Shown here in pieces: positions 56,391 through 64,000 of a stretch of DNA of 64,000 bases. The notes below the pieces were generated by a model, which saw only the letters and a program-made list of their open reading frames with translations, was not told the origin of the DNA and searched no databases. The stretch comes from Clostridium sp. JN-9 (lineage in GTDB: Bacteria > Bacillota > Clostridia > Clostridiales > Clostridiaceae). The position numbers and the translations under genes were made by a program. The stretch spans positions 2,790,001-2,854,000 of the forward strand of contig NZ_CP035280.1 in NCBI RefSeq assembly GCF_004103695.1. The letters are read 5' to 3'. How positions within the stretch are numbered: position 1 is the first letter of the stretch; every line of letters starts with the position of its first letter.

Positions 56391-56418
56391 AATAACTATG
56401 ACATATGTCATAGTTATT
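56391..56418. promoter_or_regulatory. 28-bp perfect palindrome, probable Crp/Fnr operator
   Basis: Half-site AATAACTATGACAT and its exact complement meet in the middle of the divergent gap between the Crp/Fnr gene (start 56359) and the transporter pair (start 56484). The core TGACATATGTCA resembles sites bound by proteins of this family. It is positioned to control one or both genes. Confidence 0.75.
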
Positions 56419-56483
56419 TTCAACTGTTTAATGATAAATTAAAATTGATATCATTAATTTAGAAGAATTTAGGGGGAAAAAAT

Positions 56484-56906
56484 ATGTACAATTTTTTATC
56501 AGCTTTTATGGGTGCACTAATTGCTGTTATGATTTTGTTTAATGGCACATTATCAGGTTCAGCAGGAAATTATTTTTCCACTATACTAATCCATTTAGTG
56601 GGCCTTTTTTCAATAATATTAGTTCTTATAATTAGTAAATCCAAGCTTCAGTTTAATAAAAAACTTCCACTATACCTTTACAGCGGTGGTGCCATTGGAG
56701 TTTTTACTGTTTTATTTAATAATTTAAGCTTTACAGCATTGGGGGTTTCTTTAACTCTTGCTTTAGGTCTTTTAGGACAGACTGTTTCATCTATTATTAT
56801 AGATCAATTCGGTCTATTGGATATGAAAGTTATTCCTTTTAGGAAGGATAAAATAATTGGATTATTATTAGTGGTACTTGGAATATTCGTTATGGCTGTT
56901 TTTTAG
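56484..56906 (+). CDS. YdcZ/DUF606-type DMT transporter subunit 1
   Basis: 140 residues with five hydrophobic segments, matching half of a two-gene DUF606 transporter. Text such as GTLSGSAGNYFSTILIHLVGL fits the family. AGGGGG precedes the ATG at 56484. Its partner follows 12 bases later. Substrate unknown. Likely regulated by the divergent Crp/Fnr protein. Confidence 0.8.
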   Translation: MYNFLSAFMGALIAVMILFNGTLSGSAGNYFSTILIHLVGLFSIILVLIISKSKLQFNKKLPLYLYSGGAIGVFTVLFNNLSFTALGVSLTLALGLLGQTVSSIIIDQFGLLDMKVIPFRKDKIIGLLLVVLGIFVMAVF

Positions 56907-56918
56907 GAGGTAATTTGA

Positions 56919-57377
56919 ATGTTGTATATAGTCATTTCTATACTGGCTGGAGTTTCAGTAGTAGTATCCAGAATTATAAATTCTAATTTGGCAAAGGAAA
57001 TTGGAATTTTTCAAAGCACATTTTATAACTACATAGTTGGATTATTTTTTTCAGTTATATTTTTTATATTGAGCAGGGAAAAAATTAATTTATCTGATAT
57101 AAAGTCTGGAGACGTGCCGTTTTGGGCTTACCTGGGGGGTGTTGCAGGAGTTCTGTTAATAGTATTATCAAATTACATTACACCTAGAATATCCTCATTT
57201 TATTTAACACTATTAATATTTGTAGGTCAGCTCTTTACAGGTATCATCATCGATTATTTTGTTAAAGGTAATATATCAAGCGGTAAGCTTATTGGCGGAT
57301 TATTGGTACTGGCCGGATTAATTTATAACTTAGTTATTGATAAAAAATCACGACAAAATTCGGGTGCTACCTGGTAG
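56919..57377 (+). CDS. YdcZ/DUF606-type DMT transporter subunit 2, repeat-derived C-terminus
   Basis: 152 residues with five hydrophobic segments and the same fold as subunit 1. An AGGAGG site precedes the ATG. The last residues (NSGATW plus stop) are encoded by a copy of the dispersed 28-nt palindrome (57359-57386), so the native C-terminus has been altered or extended by that element. Confidence 0.82.
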   Translation: MLYIVISILAGVSVVVSRIINSNLAKEIGIFQSTFYNYIVGLFFSVIFFILSREKINLSDIKSGDVPFWAYLGGVAGVLLIVLSNYITPRISSFYLTLLIFVGQLFTGIIIDYFVKGNISSGKLIGGLLVLAGLIYNLVIDKKSRQNSGATW

Positions 57378-57386
57378 CATTCGACA
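57359..57386. repeat. Dispersed palindromic repeat, copy 1
   Basis: TTCGGGTGCTACCTGGTAGC followed by ATTCGACA. The central TGCTACC / GGTAGCA is perfectly paired around a single T. It overlaps the end of the DMT subunit 2 gene, including its stop codon. Confidence 0.9.
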
Positions 57387-57390
57387 TTTT

Positions 57391-57417
57391 TCGGGTGTTG
57401 CCTGGTTACATTCGACA
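57391..57417. repeat. Dispersed palindromic repeat, copy 2
   Basis: TCGGGTGTTGCCTGGTTACA followed by TTCGACA. It lies four bases from copy 1 and has one arm position changed, in tandem with it. Confidence 0.85.
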
Positions 57418-57428
57418 AAATAAATAAA

Positions 57429-57454
57429 GCCAGGAAATATAATTATCTCCTGGC
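57429..57454. terminator. Hairpin after the DMT transporter pair
   Basis: GCCAGGA / TCCTGGC with a 12-base AT-rich loop. It probably marks the 3' end of the transporter message. No T-run follows, so it is a weak terminator candidate. Confidence 0.45.
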
Positions 57455-57487
57455 ATCAAGATTAGTGAACGTATGGAAACTTTGAAA

Positions 57488-57535
57488 TTATTTTCGGACT
57501 AACCTTAAATAATTGTCATTTAAATCTTTTCCCAT
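57488..57535 (-). CDS. Possible 15-residue peptide
   Basis: ATG at 57535 follows GAGGTGATTAGCC and encodes MGKDLNDNYLRLVRK before TAA. The ribosome-site-like sequence and charged end make translation conceivable. It lies downstream of the pspC gene on the same strand, with a hairpin beyond it. It is too short for family evidence. Confidence 0.3.
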   Translation of the reverse strand: MGKDLNDNYLRLVRK

Positions 57536-57596
57536 GGCTAATCACCTCTCTATGAAAATAGTATGTGCATATTATAATAATATATTCACTTTTTTA

Positions 57597-57803
57597 TTAT
57601 ATTTCACAGTCAGGTTTATGAGGCATTACCAATGCGCAGATAAAATAAGCAATAATTCCGCTGCCCCAGCAAAGTCCTAACACTATCCAGATTACTCTCA
57701 CTACAGTGGAGTCTATTCCAAAGTATTCAGCCATTCCACCACATACGCCGCATATTTTTTTATCTGTATTGGATAAATACAACTTTTTTTCTATGATAAC
57801 CAC
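57597..57803 (-). CDS. PspC-domain protein
   Basis: 68 residues. The PspC domain spans nearly all of it, with KKICGVCGGMAEYFGID and the hydrophobic helix VVRVIWIVLGLCWGSGIIAYFI (in two parts: VIWIVLGLC and GSGIIAYFI). PspC proteins act at the membrane in envelope-stress responses; stand-alone short forms are common in Firmicutes. The start is uncertain: GTG at 57803 has AAGGG immediately before it, leaving no normal spacing, and no better codon is seen. Confidence 0.75.
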   Translation of the reverse strand: MVIIEKKLYLSNTDKKICGVCGGMAEYFGIDSTVVRVIWIVLGLCWGSGIIAYFICALVMPHKPDCEI

Positions 57804-57814
57804 CCCTTAAATAA

Positions 57815-58264
57815 TTAATGGTTTTTTGTGTATAACATTTCAATGTGCGGTATATTATCTTCTAAAAATACCTCTGAAGTCTGTTTAAATCCCAAGGACT
57901 TATAAAAATCAATTAAATATGCCTGTGCCTCTATTCTTATACTAGTTTCATTAAGCTGATTATTAATATATCCAATGGCCTTTTTCATCATATCCCTGGC
58001 TAATCCTTTTCCGCGGTATTTAGAGTTCACCAATACCCTTCCAATTGATATTTCATTATATGAGATCCCTTTTTCAATTATTCTCAAATAAGCCGCAATT
58101 TCATTATTATTCTCCAAAAATAAATGATATGAATTTATATCCCTGCCATCGCAGTCTAAGTATGGGCACTGCTGTTCAACTATAAATACCTGATTTCTTA
58201 TATTTAATATTTTGTATATTTCTTCAGCATTTAATTCATTAAATTTTTTAATTTTCCACACCAT
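57815..58264 (-). CDS. ElaA-family GNAT N-acetyltransferase
   Basis: 149 residues from the ATG at 58264, ten bases after GGGGGA; two in-frame ATGs upstream lie on or right after that site. The GNAT acetyl-CoA motif A is visible as ISIGRVLVNSKYRGKGLARDMMKKA (key part RGKGLA, about 97-102). The opening WKIKKFNELNAEEIYKILNIRNQVFIVEQQCPY is typical of ElaA. The substrate is unknown. It is encoded just before pspC on the same strand, with a gap of 11 bases. Confidence 0.85.
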   Translation of the reverse strand: MVWKIKKFNELNAEEIYKILNIRNQVFIVEQQCPYLDCDGRDINSYHLFLENNNEIAAYLRIIEKGISYNEISIGRVLVNSKYRGKGLARDMMKKAIGYINNQLNETSIRIEAQAYLIDFYKSLGFKQTSEVFLEDNIPHIEMLYTKNH

Positions 58265-58498
58265 TATATGCATATCCCCCAGCATAATCTACTTAAGTTA
58301 TTATATAATTTTATTTTACCATGTTAAGTATATATATCAAATTTTCTTTTGTAATAAATTTCTACAAATTTTTCTATATTAATACTGATTTTTTATTGAT
58401 AAATATTATCATCAGCATTATTATATAATTAATATAACATATTTTTAATAATTATGGTTAGAGATTAAAGCTGTTATATTTTAAATCGAGGTGTGGAA

Positions 58499-60646
58499 AT
58501 GGAATATAATAAAAAGCCTATCCATGAATTATTTGAAGATTTAATCAAATGTAAAATTGGTAATGAAAACTCATGTGAAGCTAGAAACTTCTTATTAAAC
58601 GTCATTGATAATGCAAGTATTATCATAGACGTTTGGTATCCTAATGGTGATTTAATAAAATTCAATAAGTATGCCCAAAAGGTCACTGGTTTTTCTGAAG
58701 ATGAGGTACTTGGTCAGGAGTGGAGACACACCATAGCTGATGAATCAATTAATTTATGTATGGACTCATTTTTTATTATGATGAATGAAGGTGCTGTTGG
58801 AGGAGAACAGGAAGATGTGCTGCGATGCAAGGACGGAAGTTATATAAATGTACTATGGTCAAACTGTTTAGTGCATGATGATAAGGGCAACTTAATCTAT
58901 TGTATATCAATGGGCATGAATATAACCCAATTAAAAAATATGGAAAAGGATCTGAGTGTAAGCGAGGAACGCTATAGGCTTGCCTTTGAAGGTGCAAATG
59001 ACGGACTATGGGATATGAACCTATTAACTCTGGAATTTTATACCTCGAAACAATTTAAAGGAATACTGGATTTAAATGAAGATGAAATAATCAGTTATTC
59101 AGATTTTTTAAATCTGCTTTACTACCATAAGGACTTATTATCATTTAAAAGGGCTTTAAATGAGCATATAAGTCGAAAAACATCATTTTTTTCATATGAA
59201 TGCAGAATAAAAACTAAACCTGGTAACTTTAAGTGGATTTTGATTAGGGGAAAAGCTGTTTATAATTCATTTGGCAGCCCAGTAAGAATTGCAGGATCCA
59301 TTACTGATGTGACTAAAAAAAAGAATGATGATGAAGTAATAAAGAAAATGGCATACTATGATCAGCTCACTGGCATGCCAAACAAATCCTTAATGGAAAA
59401 GACTGTAGAAAATCAAATACTTAAATGCAAAGGTAAAAATAAGGGATTTGCTTTGTTTTTTATGGATATTGACAATTTTAAATCAGTTAATGACACATAT
59501 GGTCATAATATTGGTGATGCATTATTAAAAGAAATAAGTAATTTAATAAAAAATAAGATAAGCATTTTAAATGATTGTTCAAGATTTGGCGGAGATCAGT
59601 TCATTTTTTTACAGAGAAATACTTTTTATATGGAGGACATAGTAAATAATGCTGAAAAAATACTAAATCTTTTTAAATATCCAATAAATATTAAAGGAAA
59701 AGAAATTTCAGTTTCTGCCAGCATTGGCATTGCACTTTATCCAAAAGACGGCTGCAATTTTAATGAACTTCTTAAAAATGCTGATATAGCTGTGTATTAC
59801 GCTAAAGAAAAGGGTAAAAAAAGATATCTATTTTACTCAAAAGAAATGAATATAAAAATGTCTAAAAAATTAAAAATGGAAAGAGATTTAATTAAAGGTA
59901 TTAAAAATGATGAATTTTTAGTGTATTATCAGCCTCAGATAGATTTATCCTCCGGGAAGCTAACCGGCATGGAGGCACTGGTAAGGTGGAATCACCCAAA
60001 AAAAGGCATTATTCTTCCATTAGAATTTATTCCTTTGGCTGAAGAAACTGGGCTTATAATGGAAATTGGCAAAAAAGTATTATATGATGCCTGTAAACAA
60101 AATGCTCAGTGGCAGAAAATAGGATATGATCCTCTTAGAGTATCAGTAAATCTTTCCGCAAAGCAGTTTGAACAGGAAAATCTGGTTGATATAATTCAGG
60201 AAATACTTTCAGAAACTGGATTAGATCCTAAATGGCTTAATGTAGAAATAACAGAAAGTATAGTTATGCTTGATTTTAATTTTTCCATAAAAATGCTTAA
60301 TAAGTTGAGAAATATGGGCATTCATGTCTCTTTAGACGATTTTGGCACAGGATATTCATCACTTAATTATTTAAAGTTATTTCCAATAGATGTTCTTAAA
60401 ATTGACAAATCATTTTTAAATAATGTTATTGAAGATTCTACTGAAGAAATAATTGCTAGGGCCATCATTGAATTAGCACACAAACTAAATCTTTATATTA
60501 TTGCAGAAGGTGTAGAAAACATTGATCAGCTGAATTATCTTAAAAGGCATAATTGTCAAATGGCTCAAGGCTTTCTGTTTAGCGAGCCAGTACCAAAAGA
60601 TGAATTTGAAAAATTGTTAAAGGATCCAGGTGCGGTTTTGAGGTAG
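58499..60646 (+). CDS. PAS-GGDEF-EAL protein with degenerate GGDEF, probable c-di-GMP phosphodiesterase
   Basis: 715 residues from the ATG at 58499, which follows GAGGTG; a GTG two codons earlier overlaps it. Two PAS domains (about 40-155 and 165-285) precede a GGDEF domain (about 290-450) whose signature reads GGDQF, with Gln in place of the Glu, so cyclase activity is doubtful. The EAL domain (about 460-710) has EALVRWNHP, NVEITES, DDFGTGYSSL, KIDKSF and AEGVEN, all metal and substrate positions intact. It probably degrades cyclic di-GMP in response to a PAS signal. No membrane segment is seen. Confidence 0.9.
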   Translation: MEYNKKPIHELFEDLIKCKIGNENSCEARNFLLNVIDNASIIIDVWYPNGDLIKFNKYAQKVTGFSEDEVLGQEWRHTIADESINLCMDSFFIMMNEGAVGGEQEDVLRCKDGSYINVLWSNCLVHDDKGNLIYCISMGMNITQLKNMEKDLSVSEERYRLAFEGANDGLWDMNLLTLEFYTSKQFKGILDLNEDEIISYSDFLNLLYYHKDLLSFKRALNEHISRKTSFFSYECRIKTKPGNFKWILIRGKAVYNSFGSPVRIAGSITDVTKKKNDDEVIKKMAYYDQLTGMPNKSLMEKTVENQILKCKGKNKGFALFFMDIDNFKSVNDTYGHNIGDALLKEISNLIKNKISILNDCSRFGGDQFIFLQRNTFYMEDIVNNAEKILNLFKYPINIKGKEISVSASIGIALYPKDGCNFNELLKNADIAVYYAKEKGKKRYLFYSKEMNIKMSKKLKMERDLIKGIKNDEFLVYYQPQIDLSSGKLTGMEALVRWNHPKKGIILPLEFIPLAEETGLIMEIGKKVLYDACKQNAQWQKIGYDPLRVSVNLSAKQFEQENLVDIIQEILSETGLDPKWLNVEITESIVMLDFNFSIKMLNKLRNMGIHVSLDDFGTGYSSLNYLKLFPIDVLKIDKSFLNNVIEDSTEEIIARAIIELAHKLNLYIIAEGVENIDQLNYLKRHNCQMAQGFLFSEPVPKDEFEKLLKDPGAVLR

Positions 60647-60684
60647 ATTACAAACCGTACCTGTAATATTAATTTATTAAATAT

Positions 60685-61866
60685 TTATATAACCTCTACT
60701 TCTTCCGTTTCTAATTTAAGTCCGTTTATTTCTACATCATCTTTTAACTCAATTAGAAGACACTTAATACCGTTTTTATTTCTAATTTGTTTTATAGAGC
60801 GCAGATCTCCTGGAGTTATTGTTATATTGGTTTTTTCATTTTCTATTTTTATTGATCTGCTTTTAAAATCAGGCACAATGTTTCTGACCTTAAATTCATA
60901 ATCCTTACCGCATACTTCCTCAAATGCAAGCTTTACAGCGTCTGTATTTTCAACTCCGCTTTCCTCTAAAACTTTTTCTATATCATTCATATTTACCTTT
61001 GGTTCATCCTCATCTTCTTTATCCTCTTCAACTTCAAGCTTGTCATTTATCCTTTCATATATTTCCTGCATAGTATCTGGTTTAATTGTACCACCAACTA
61101 CAGTGTTTATAATTGCATTAAAGCTTTCCTTTTCCTCTATGGCCGTTGGCTTAACCATGCAGTTTAAAACACTTTCCACAAAAACAGAATTTATTTGCTT
61201 TGATTTTGATGAATAATAGATAATCTTGTTTACATCTACAGATTGTGAAGAAATACCTGGAAACATAAATCCATCCAAAGGGGAATTTAAATTAATTACA
61301 AAATCCAATGCAGAATTAGGTTTAAATTTCATTTCAGAATAATCGAATTTTAAAACCTTTTTTGGTGCATCCACCTTGTTTATGGTACATAATATAATAT
61401 CTATAGCTTGTACATAATCGTTTATGGAATCTTCTCCTTCAGTACTTTTCTTCTTATTTCCTTTAATGTACTCTGCCTTAACAAAATTTATAACAATATC
61501 AGTATCATATGTATAATTCTTTGATATTTTGTCTACTATCTGGTCGCCGCAGTTAACTATGCTTTCGTCATTACTTAAAGCTTTGTATAAAATCTGCTGG
61601 GTATTTTTAGAACTATCATCATTATTTTCGCACTGGAAATCCAACTCAAATATTTTAGAATCTATTGTTCCTGTCAGAACCTTTTTGAAGTTACCCAAAT
61701 ATAGTTCCCTTTTTTCAATATCCATCATTTCAAATTGATTTAATTCCTTTGTTATTATCTGAGCATTATCTTTTTTTAAGTACACACTATATACTTCTTT
61801 TATTGAAAGATTGTAGCTCCCAATTTTAAATTCTTTCCTTATATCAGCCAAATCTTTTTTGTTCAT
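60685..61866 (-). CDS. DUF4317 family protein
   Basis: 393 residues from the ATG at 61866 (GGGGG upstream; the frame is open five codons further). The first part MNKKDLADIRKEFK and the following KIGSYNLSIKEVYSVYLKKD, and several acidic segments (EEDKEDEDEPKVNM, about 285-300), match the clostridial DUF4317 group. No enzymatic motif, signal peptide or membrane segment is visible. Function unknown. It is not clearly linked to its neighbours. Confidence 0.82.
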   Translation of the reverse strand: MNKKDLADIRKEFKIGSYNLSIKEVYSVYLKKDNAQIITKELNQFEMMDIEKRELYLGNFKKVLTGTIDSKIFELDFQCENNDDSSKNTQQILYKALSNDESIVNCGDQIVDKISKNYTYDTDIVINFVKAEYIKGNKKKSTEGEDSINDYVQAIDIILCTINKVDAPKKVLKFDYSEMKFKPNSALDFVINLNSPLDGFMFPGISSQSVDVNKIIYYSSKSKQINSVFVESVLNCMVKPTAIEEKESFNAIINTVVGGTIKPDTMQEIYERINDKLEVEEDKEDEDEPKVNMNDIEKVLEESGVENTDAVKLAFEEVCGKDYEFKVRNIVPDFKSRSIKIENEKTNITITPGDLRSIKQIRNKNGIKCLLIELKDDVEINGLKLETEEVEVI

Positions 61867-62007
61867 GTTTTTTACCCCCAAAATTTATCATGGTATGATT
61901 TCTTTATTATTTTAACATTAGTGAATATATATTTCAAAATATTTAGTAATTAGGAATATTCTACTGTTAAATTAAGCTAATTTAATTTAATTGGCCTATA
62001 AACAAGG

Positions 62008-62036
62008 TTGACATATATGAGTATTATTGATATAAA
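62008..62036 (+). promoter_or_regulatory. Sigma-A promoter of the GAPDH gene
   Basis: TTGACA (62008-62013) and TATAAA (62031-62036) with a 17-base spacer, 90 bases before the ATG. The leader between is unusually AT-rich and contains TACATAT / ATATGTA palindromic text. Confidence 0.8.
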
Positions 62037-62126
62037 TAATGTATCACATATATGAATAATTACATATTATATGTAGTATATATTATATATATTACTCATA
62101 TTAATAAAAATACGGGGGGAAATCAC

Positions 62127-63173
62127 ATGTCTATTAAAGTAGCTATTAATGGGTTTGGAAGAATTGGGAGAACGGTGCTTAGAACTGCTCAAAACAGGCT
62201 TGGAGAAAATGTAGAAATTGTTGCTATAAATGCCAGAGGTGATAGTAAGACTTTGGCACATCTTTTTAAATATGACTCATGTTATGGTAAATTTCAGGGA
62301 GATGTTGAAGCCAAGGAAGATATGATTATTGTAAATGGCAAAAGCATAAAAGTGCTGAGAGAAAAAGATCCTGAAAATCTGCCATGGGAAGCTATGGATG
62401 TTGATATAGTTGTGGAGTCTACAGGGGCTTTTAAAGATAAGAAAAGTCTAATGAAGCATATTAAAGCCGGGGCTAAAAAGGTTATATTAACTGCTCCAGG
62501 GAAAGATGAAGATATAACTATAGTAATGGGTGTAAATGAAGAATGCTTAGACGTGGATAAACATGTTATAATATCTAATGCTTCCTGCACAACAAATTGC
62601 CTGGCTCCTTTTGCAAAGGTATTGGATGATAAATTTGGAATAATAAAAGGCTTAATGACAACCATACATTCCTATACCAATGATCAGCGATTATTAGATA
62701 AAAATCATAAAGATTTAAGAAGAGCAAGAGCTGCCGGCGAATCCATAATTCCTACCACCACCGGAGCTGCAAAAGCTGTGGGCAAAGTACTGCCAAATCT
62801 TAATGGTAAGTTAAACGGTTTCTCAGTTAGAATACCTACGCCTACAGTATCTCTTACAGATTTAGTATGTGAGGTTTCCAAAAATGTTACAGTAAAGGAA
62901 GTTAACAATGCATTTAAAGAAGCTGCCAATGGGTGCATGAAGGGAATTCTTGGTTACTCAGAAGAGCCCCTTGTTTCAATAGATTACAAAGGTGATGAGC
63001 GTTCCTCCATAGTAGACGGTCTTTCAACTATGGTAATGGAAGGCAATATGGTTAAGGTTGTTTCCTGGTATGACAATGAATGGGGTTATTCCTGCAGAAC
63101 AGTAGATCTTGTAAACTATACTGCTGCACAAATGGAAAAGCAATCAGAAAATAAAATGGGTTTGGCTGTTTAA
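62127..63173 (+). CDS. gap: Glyceraldehyde-3-phosphate dehydrogenase, non-canonical cofactor loop
   Basis: 348 residues from the ATG at 62127, after CGGGGGG; upstream codons in frame fall in the promoter leader. NAD(P)-fold start GFGRIGR (9-15), catalytic Cys154 in SNASCTTNC, and His in [10 protein letters not shown] are intact, and [13 protein letters not shown] completes the family pattern. The loop that normally reads IND, with an Asp that selects NAD, reads INARGD here (34-39). That is the form seen in GapB-type enzymes, which often prefer NADP, so an anabolic or NADPH-linked role is possible. No glycolytic neighbours are present; a strong terminator follows. Confidence 0.92.
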   Translation: MSIKVAINGFGRIGRTVLRTAQNRLGENVEIVAINARGDSKTLAHLFKYDSCYGKFQGDVEAKEDMIIVNGKSIKVLREKDPENLPWEAMDVDIVVESTGAFKDKKSLMKHIKAGAKKVILTAPGKDEDITIVMGVNEECLDVDKHVIISNASCTTNCLAPFAKVLDDKFGIIKGLMTTIHSYTNDQRLLDKNHKDLRRARAAGESIIPTTTGAAKAVGKVLPNLNGKLNGFSVRIPTPTVSLTDLVCEVSKNVTVKEVNNAFKEAANGCMKGILGYSEEPLVSIDYKGDERSSIVDGLSTMVMEGNMVKVVSWYDNEWGYSCRTVDLVNYTAAQMEKQSENKMGLAV

Positions 63174-63180
63174 AGCAAAT

Positions 63181-63217
63181 TTTAAAGGATATGGTCGTAT
63201 CGACTATATCCTTTAAA
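63181..63217. terminator. Terminator of gap
   Basis: A 17-base stem with one mismatch (TTTAAAGGATAT, GTCG / CGAC, ATATCCTTTAAA) a few bases after the gap stop codon. The T-run is short, and the stem is also usable from the opposite strand. Confidence 0.8.
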
Positions 63218-63218
63218 A

Positions 63219-63246
63219 TTCGGGTGCTGCCTGGTAGCATCTTACA
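63219..63246. repeat. Dispersed palindromic repeat, copy 3
   Basis: TTCGGGTGCTGCCTGGTAGC followed by ATCTTACA. It lies between gap and the RNase Z gene; its end overlaps the RNase Z stop codon region on the minus strand. Confidence 0.88.
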
Positions 63247-64000
63247 TATTCCGGGTGCTGCCTGGTAGCATTCGACAAGTATCATCATTAAATGATAAAA
63301 TCTTAACAAGCCTGTCTCTACCTATTATAGTATTCTGAAAAATGTTTACAGCATTTATTTTGTACAGTTCAGGATCAGTCATGGCAGGACTAAAATGAGT
63401 AAGTAAAAGTTCATGAACATCACCTTCCAGAGCAAGTTTTGCTGCTTCACTAAATGTCATATGTTTATTTTTTTCAGCCTTTTCTATATCCGAATCATTG
63501 CCATAGGTACCTTCACATATAAATAAATCGCTGTGAAAAATAAACTGAGGTATTTTATCAGTGGGTCTTGTATCTGTAATAAAGCTGAGTTTTATACCCT
63601 TTCTTTCACTTCCAAGCACCATTTCAGGCTTATACTCTCTATTCTTATAATTAATATTTTCTCCCTTTTGAAGCCTGCTCCATAGAATCTTTGGTACCAT
63701 GTTTGAATTTGCCATTTCTACGTCAAATTTCGGCTTTCTTTTTATATAAAAGCTATATCCTATGCAGGGTGATGAATGGTCAAGCTCTATTGTAGATATT
63801 ATAATGTCATCTTCCTCCACGATGCGTTTTGGAGATTCAATTATATTAATTTCATAAGGTAAATATGGAACAATTACCCTAAGTCCCTTTATAATATTCT
63901 CAATACCTTCAGGTCCTATAATTGTAATTGGCTCTGTTCTTCCACTGTTGCCGATAGTTGCAAGCAACCCGGGAAGCCCAACAATATGATCACCATGGGC
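63242..64000 (-). CDS. rnz: Ribonuclease Z, 5' end beyond the window
   Basis: 252 codons remain; the frame is open to the window edge and begins AHGDHIVGLPGLLATIG, the HxDH-type metal-binding motif region of the metallo-beta-lactamase fold. Later metal ligands appear in TDTRPT, FICEGTYGND and LLTHFSPA. RNase Z cuts tRNA precursors after the discriminator base. The C-terminal ten residues (CRMLPGSTRNM region) come from the dispersed palindrome at 63250-63277, so the native end has been replaced or extended. About one fifth of the N-terminus is missing from the window. Confidence 0.92.
   Translation of the reverse strand, partial: AHGDHIVGLPGLLATIGNSGRTEPITIIGPEGIENIIKGLRVIVPYLPYEINIIESPKRIVEEDDIIISTIELDHSSPCIGYSFYIKRKPKFDVEMANSNMVPKILWSRLQKGENINYKNREYKPEMVLGSERKGIKLSFITDTRPTDKIPQFIFHSDLFICEGTYGNDSDIEKAEKNKHMTFSEAAKLALEGDVHELLLTHFSPAMTDPELYKINAVNIFQNTIIGRDRLVKILSFNDDTCRMLPGSTRNM
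63250..63277. repeat. Dispersed palindromic repeat, copy 4
   Basis: TCCGGGTGCTGCCTGGTAGC followed by ATTCGACA. Read on the minus strand it encodes the C-terminal CRMLPGSTR of the RNase Z protein. Confidence 0.9.

Noticed and set aside
62040-62110. AT-rich palindromes before gap as operators
   Set aside because: Sequence is nearly pure A/T, so short palindromes are expected by chance, and no regulator is linked.
57359-63277. Tandem palindromes as a CRISPR array
   Set aside because: Only two copies at each place, with spacers of three to four bases and no cas genes.
63052-63309. 85-codon ORF on the minus strand ending in repeat-derived text
   Set aside because: It runs antisense to the GAPDH end and through the terminator and repeats; RNase Z uses a different frame there.

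Overview
The window is an AT-rich chromosomal segment from a spore-forming, anaerobic, butyrate-type Clostridium or close relative. The grounds are a complete crt-hbd-thl-bcd-etfB-etfA pathway, the [FeFe]-hydrogenase maturase HydE, a SleB-type cortex hydrolase, several sigma-54 control circuits and strong AGGAGG ribosome sites. The species cannot be named from sequence alone. No rRNA, tRNA or CRISPR array was found.

Layout: 1-1040, a c-di-AMP (ydaO-type) riboswitch and the LysM/SleB wall hydrolase it precedes. 1046-3200, two related IS1595-like elements, one with a full-length ORF and one internally deleted. 3349-14273, housekeeping and accessory genes (MFS and MATE transporters, acylphosphatase, 3-methyladenine glycosylase, hydE with an araC-type regulator, a lipoteichoic-acid-synthase-like gene, a two-component system). 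14499-14767, a very short relic of the same IS family. 14923-24572, the butyrate block: the minus-strand crt operon, a divergent sigma-54 activator, and a plus-strand two-subunit CoA-transferase. Both flanking operons carry -24/-12 promoters and share a 17-bp palindrome, TGTATA-N5-TATACA. 24683-27717, copper homeostasis (copZ, copA, csoR with an operator). 27895-30655, another IS1595-like relic, a small unknown gene and an IS4-like element.

30883-40898 is a beta-glucoside PTS operon (IIA, a GrdB-like protein, 6-phospho-beta-glucosidase, IIB, IIC) preceded by a sigma-54 promoter, repeated upstream sites and a LevR-type activator gene. An IS110-family element of about 1.8 kb sits inside the IIA gene and splits it. 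Removing the element and one AT dinucleotide restores the reading frame. The long leader of the IS110 transposase is structured and may encode a bridge-type guide RNA.

41101-43682 carries birA, bioY with two BirA-like operators, and a DMT exporter. 43733-49630 is a ribose operon (rbsKDACB) with a strong promoter and twin LacI-type operators, plus its regulator gene. 49795-54539 is an ABC exporter with a TetR regulator. 54686-64000 holds a patatin-like lipase, a Crp/Fnr regulator divergent from a transporter pair across a perfect 28-bp palindrome, PspC, an ElaA-like acetyltransferase, a PAS-GGDEF-EAL protein, a DUF4317 protein, a GAPDH with a non-canonical cofactor loop, and a 5'-truncated RNase Z.

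Dispersed repeats: four copies of a 28-nt palindrome lie in two pairs and form the 3' ends of two unrelated genes. Heptameric AAAGATT-like arrays cluster around the IS1595-like elements and terminators.
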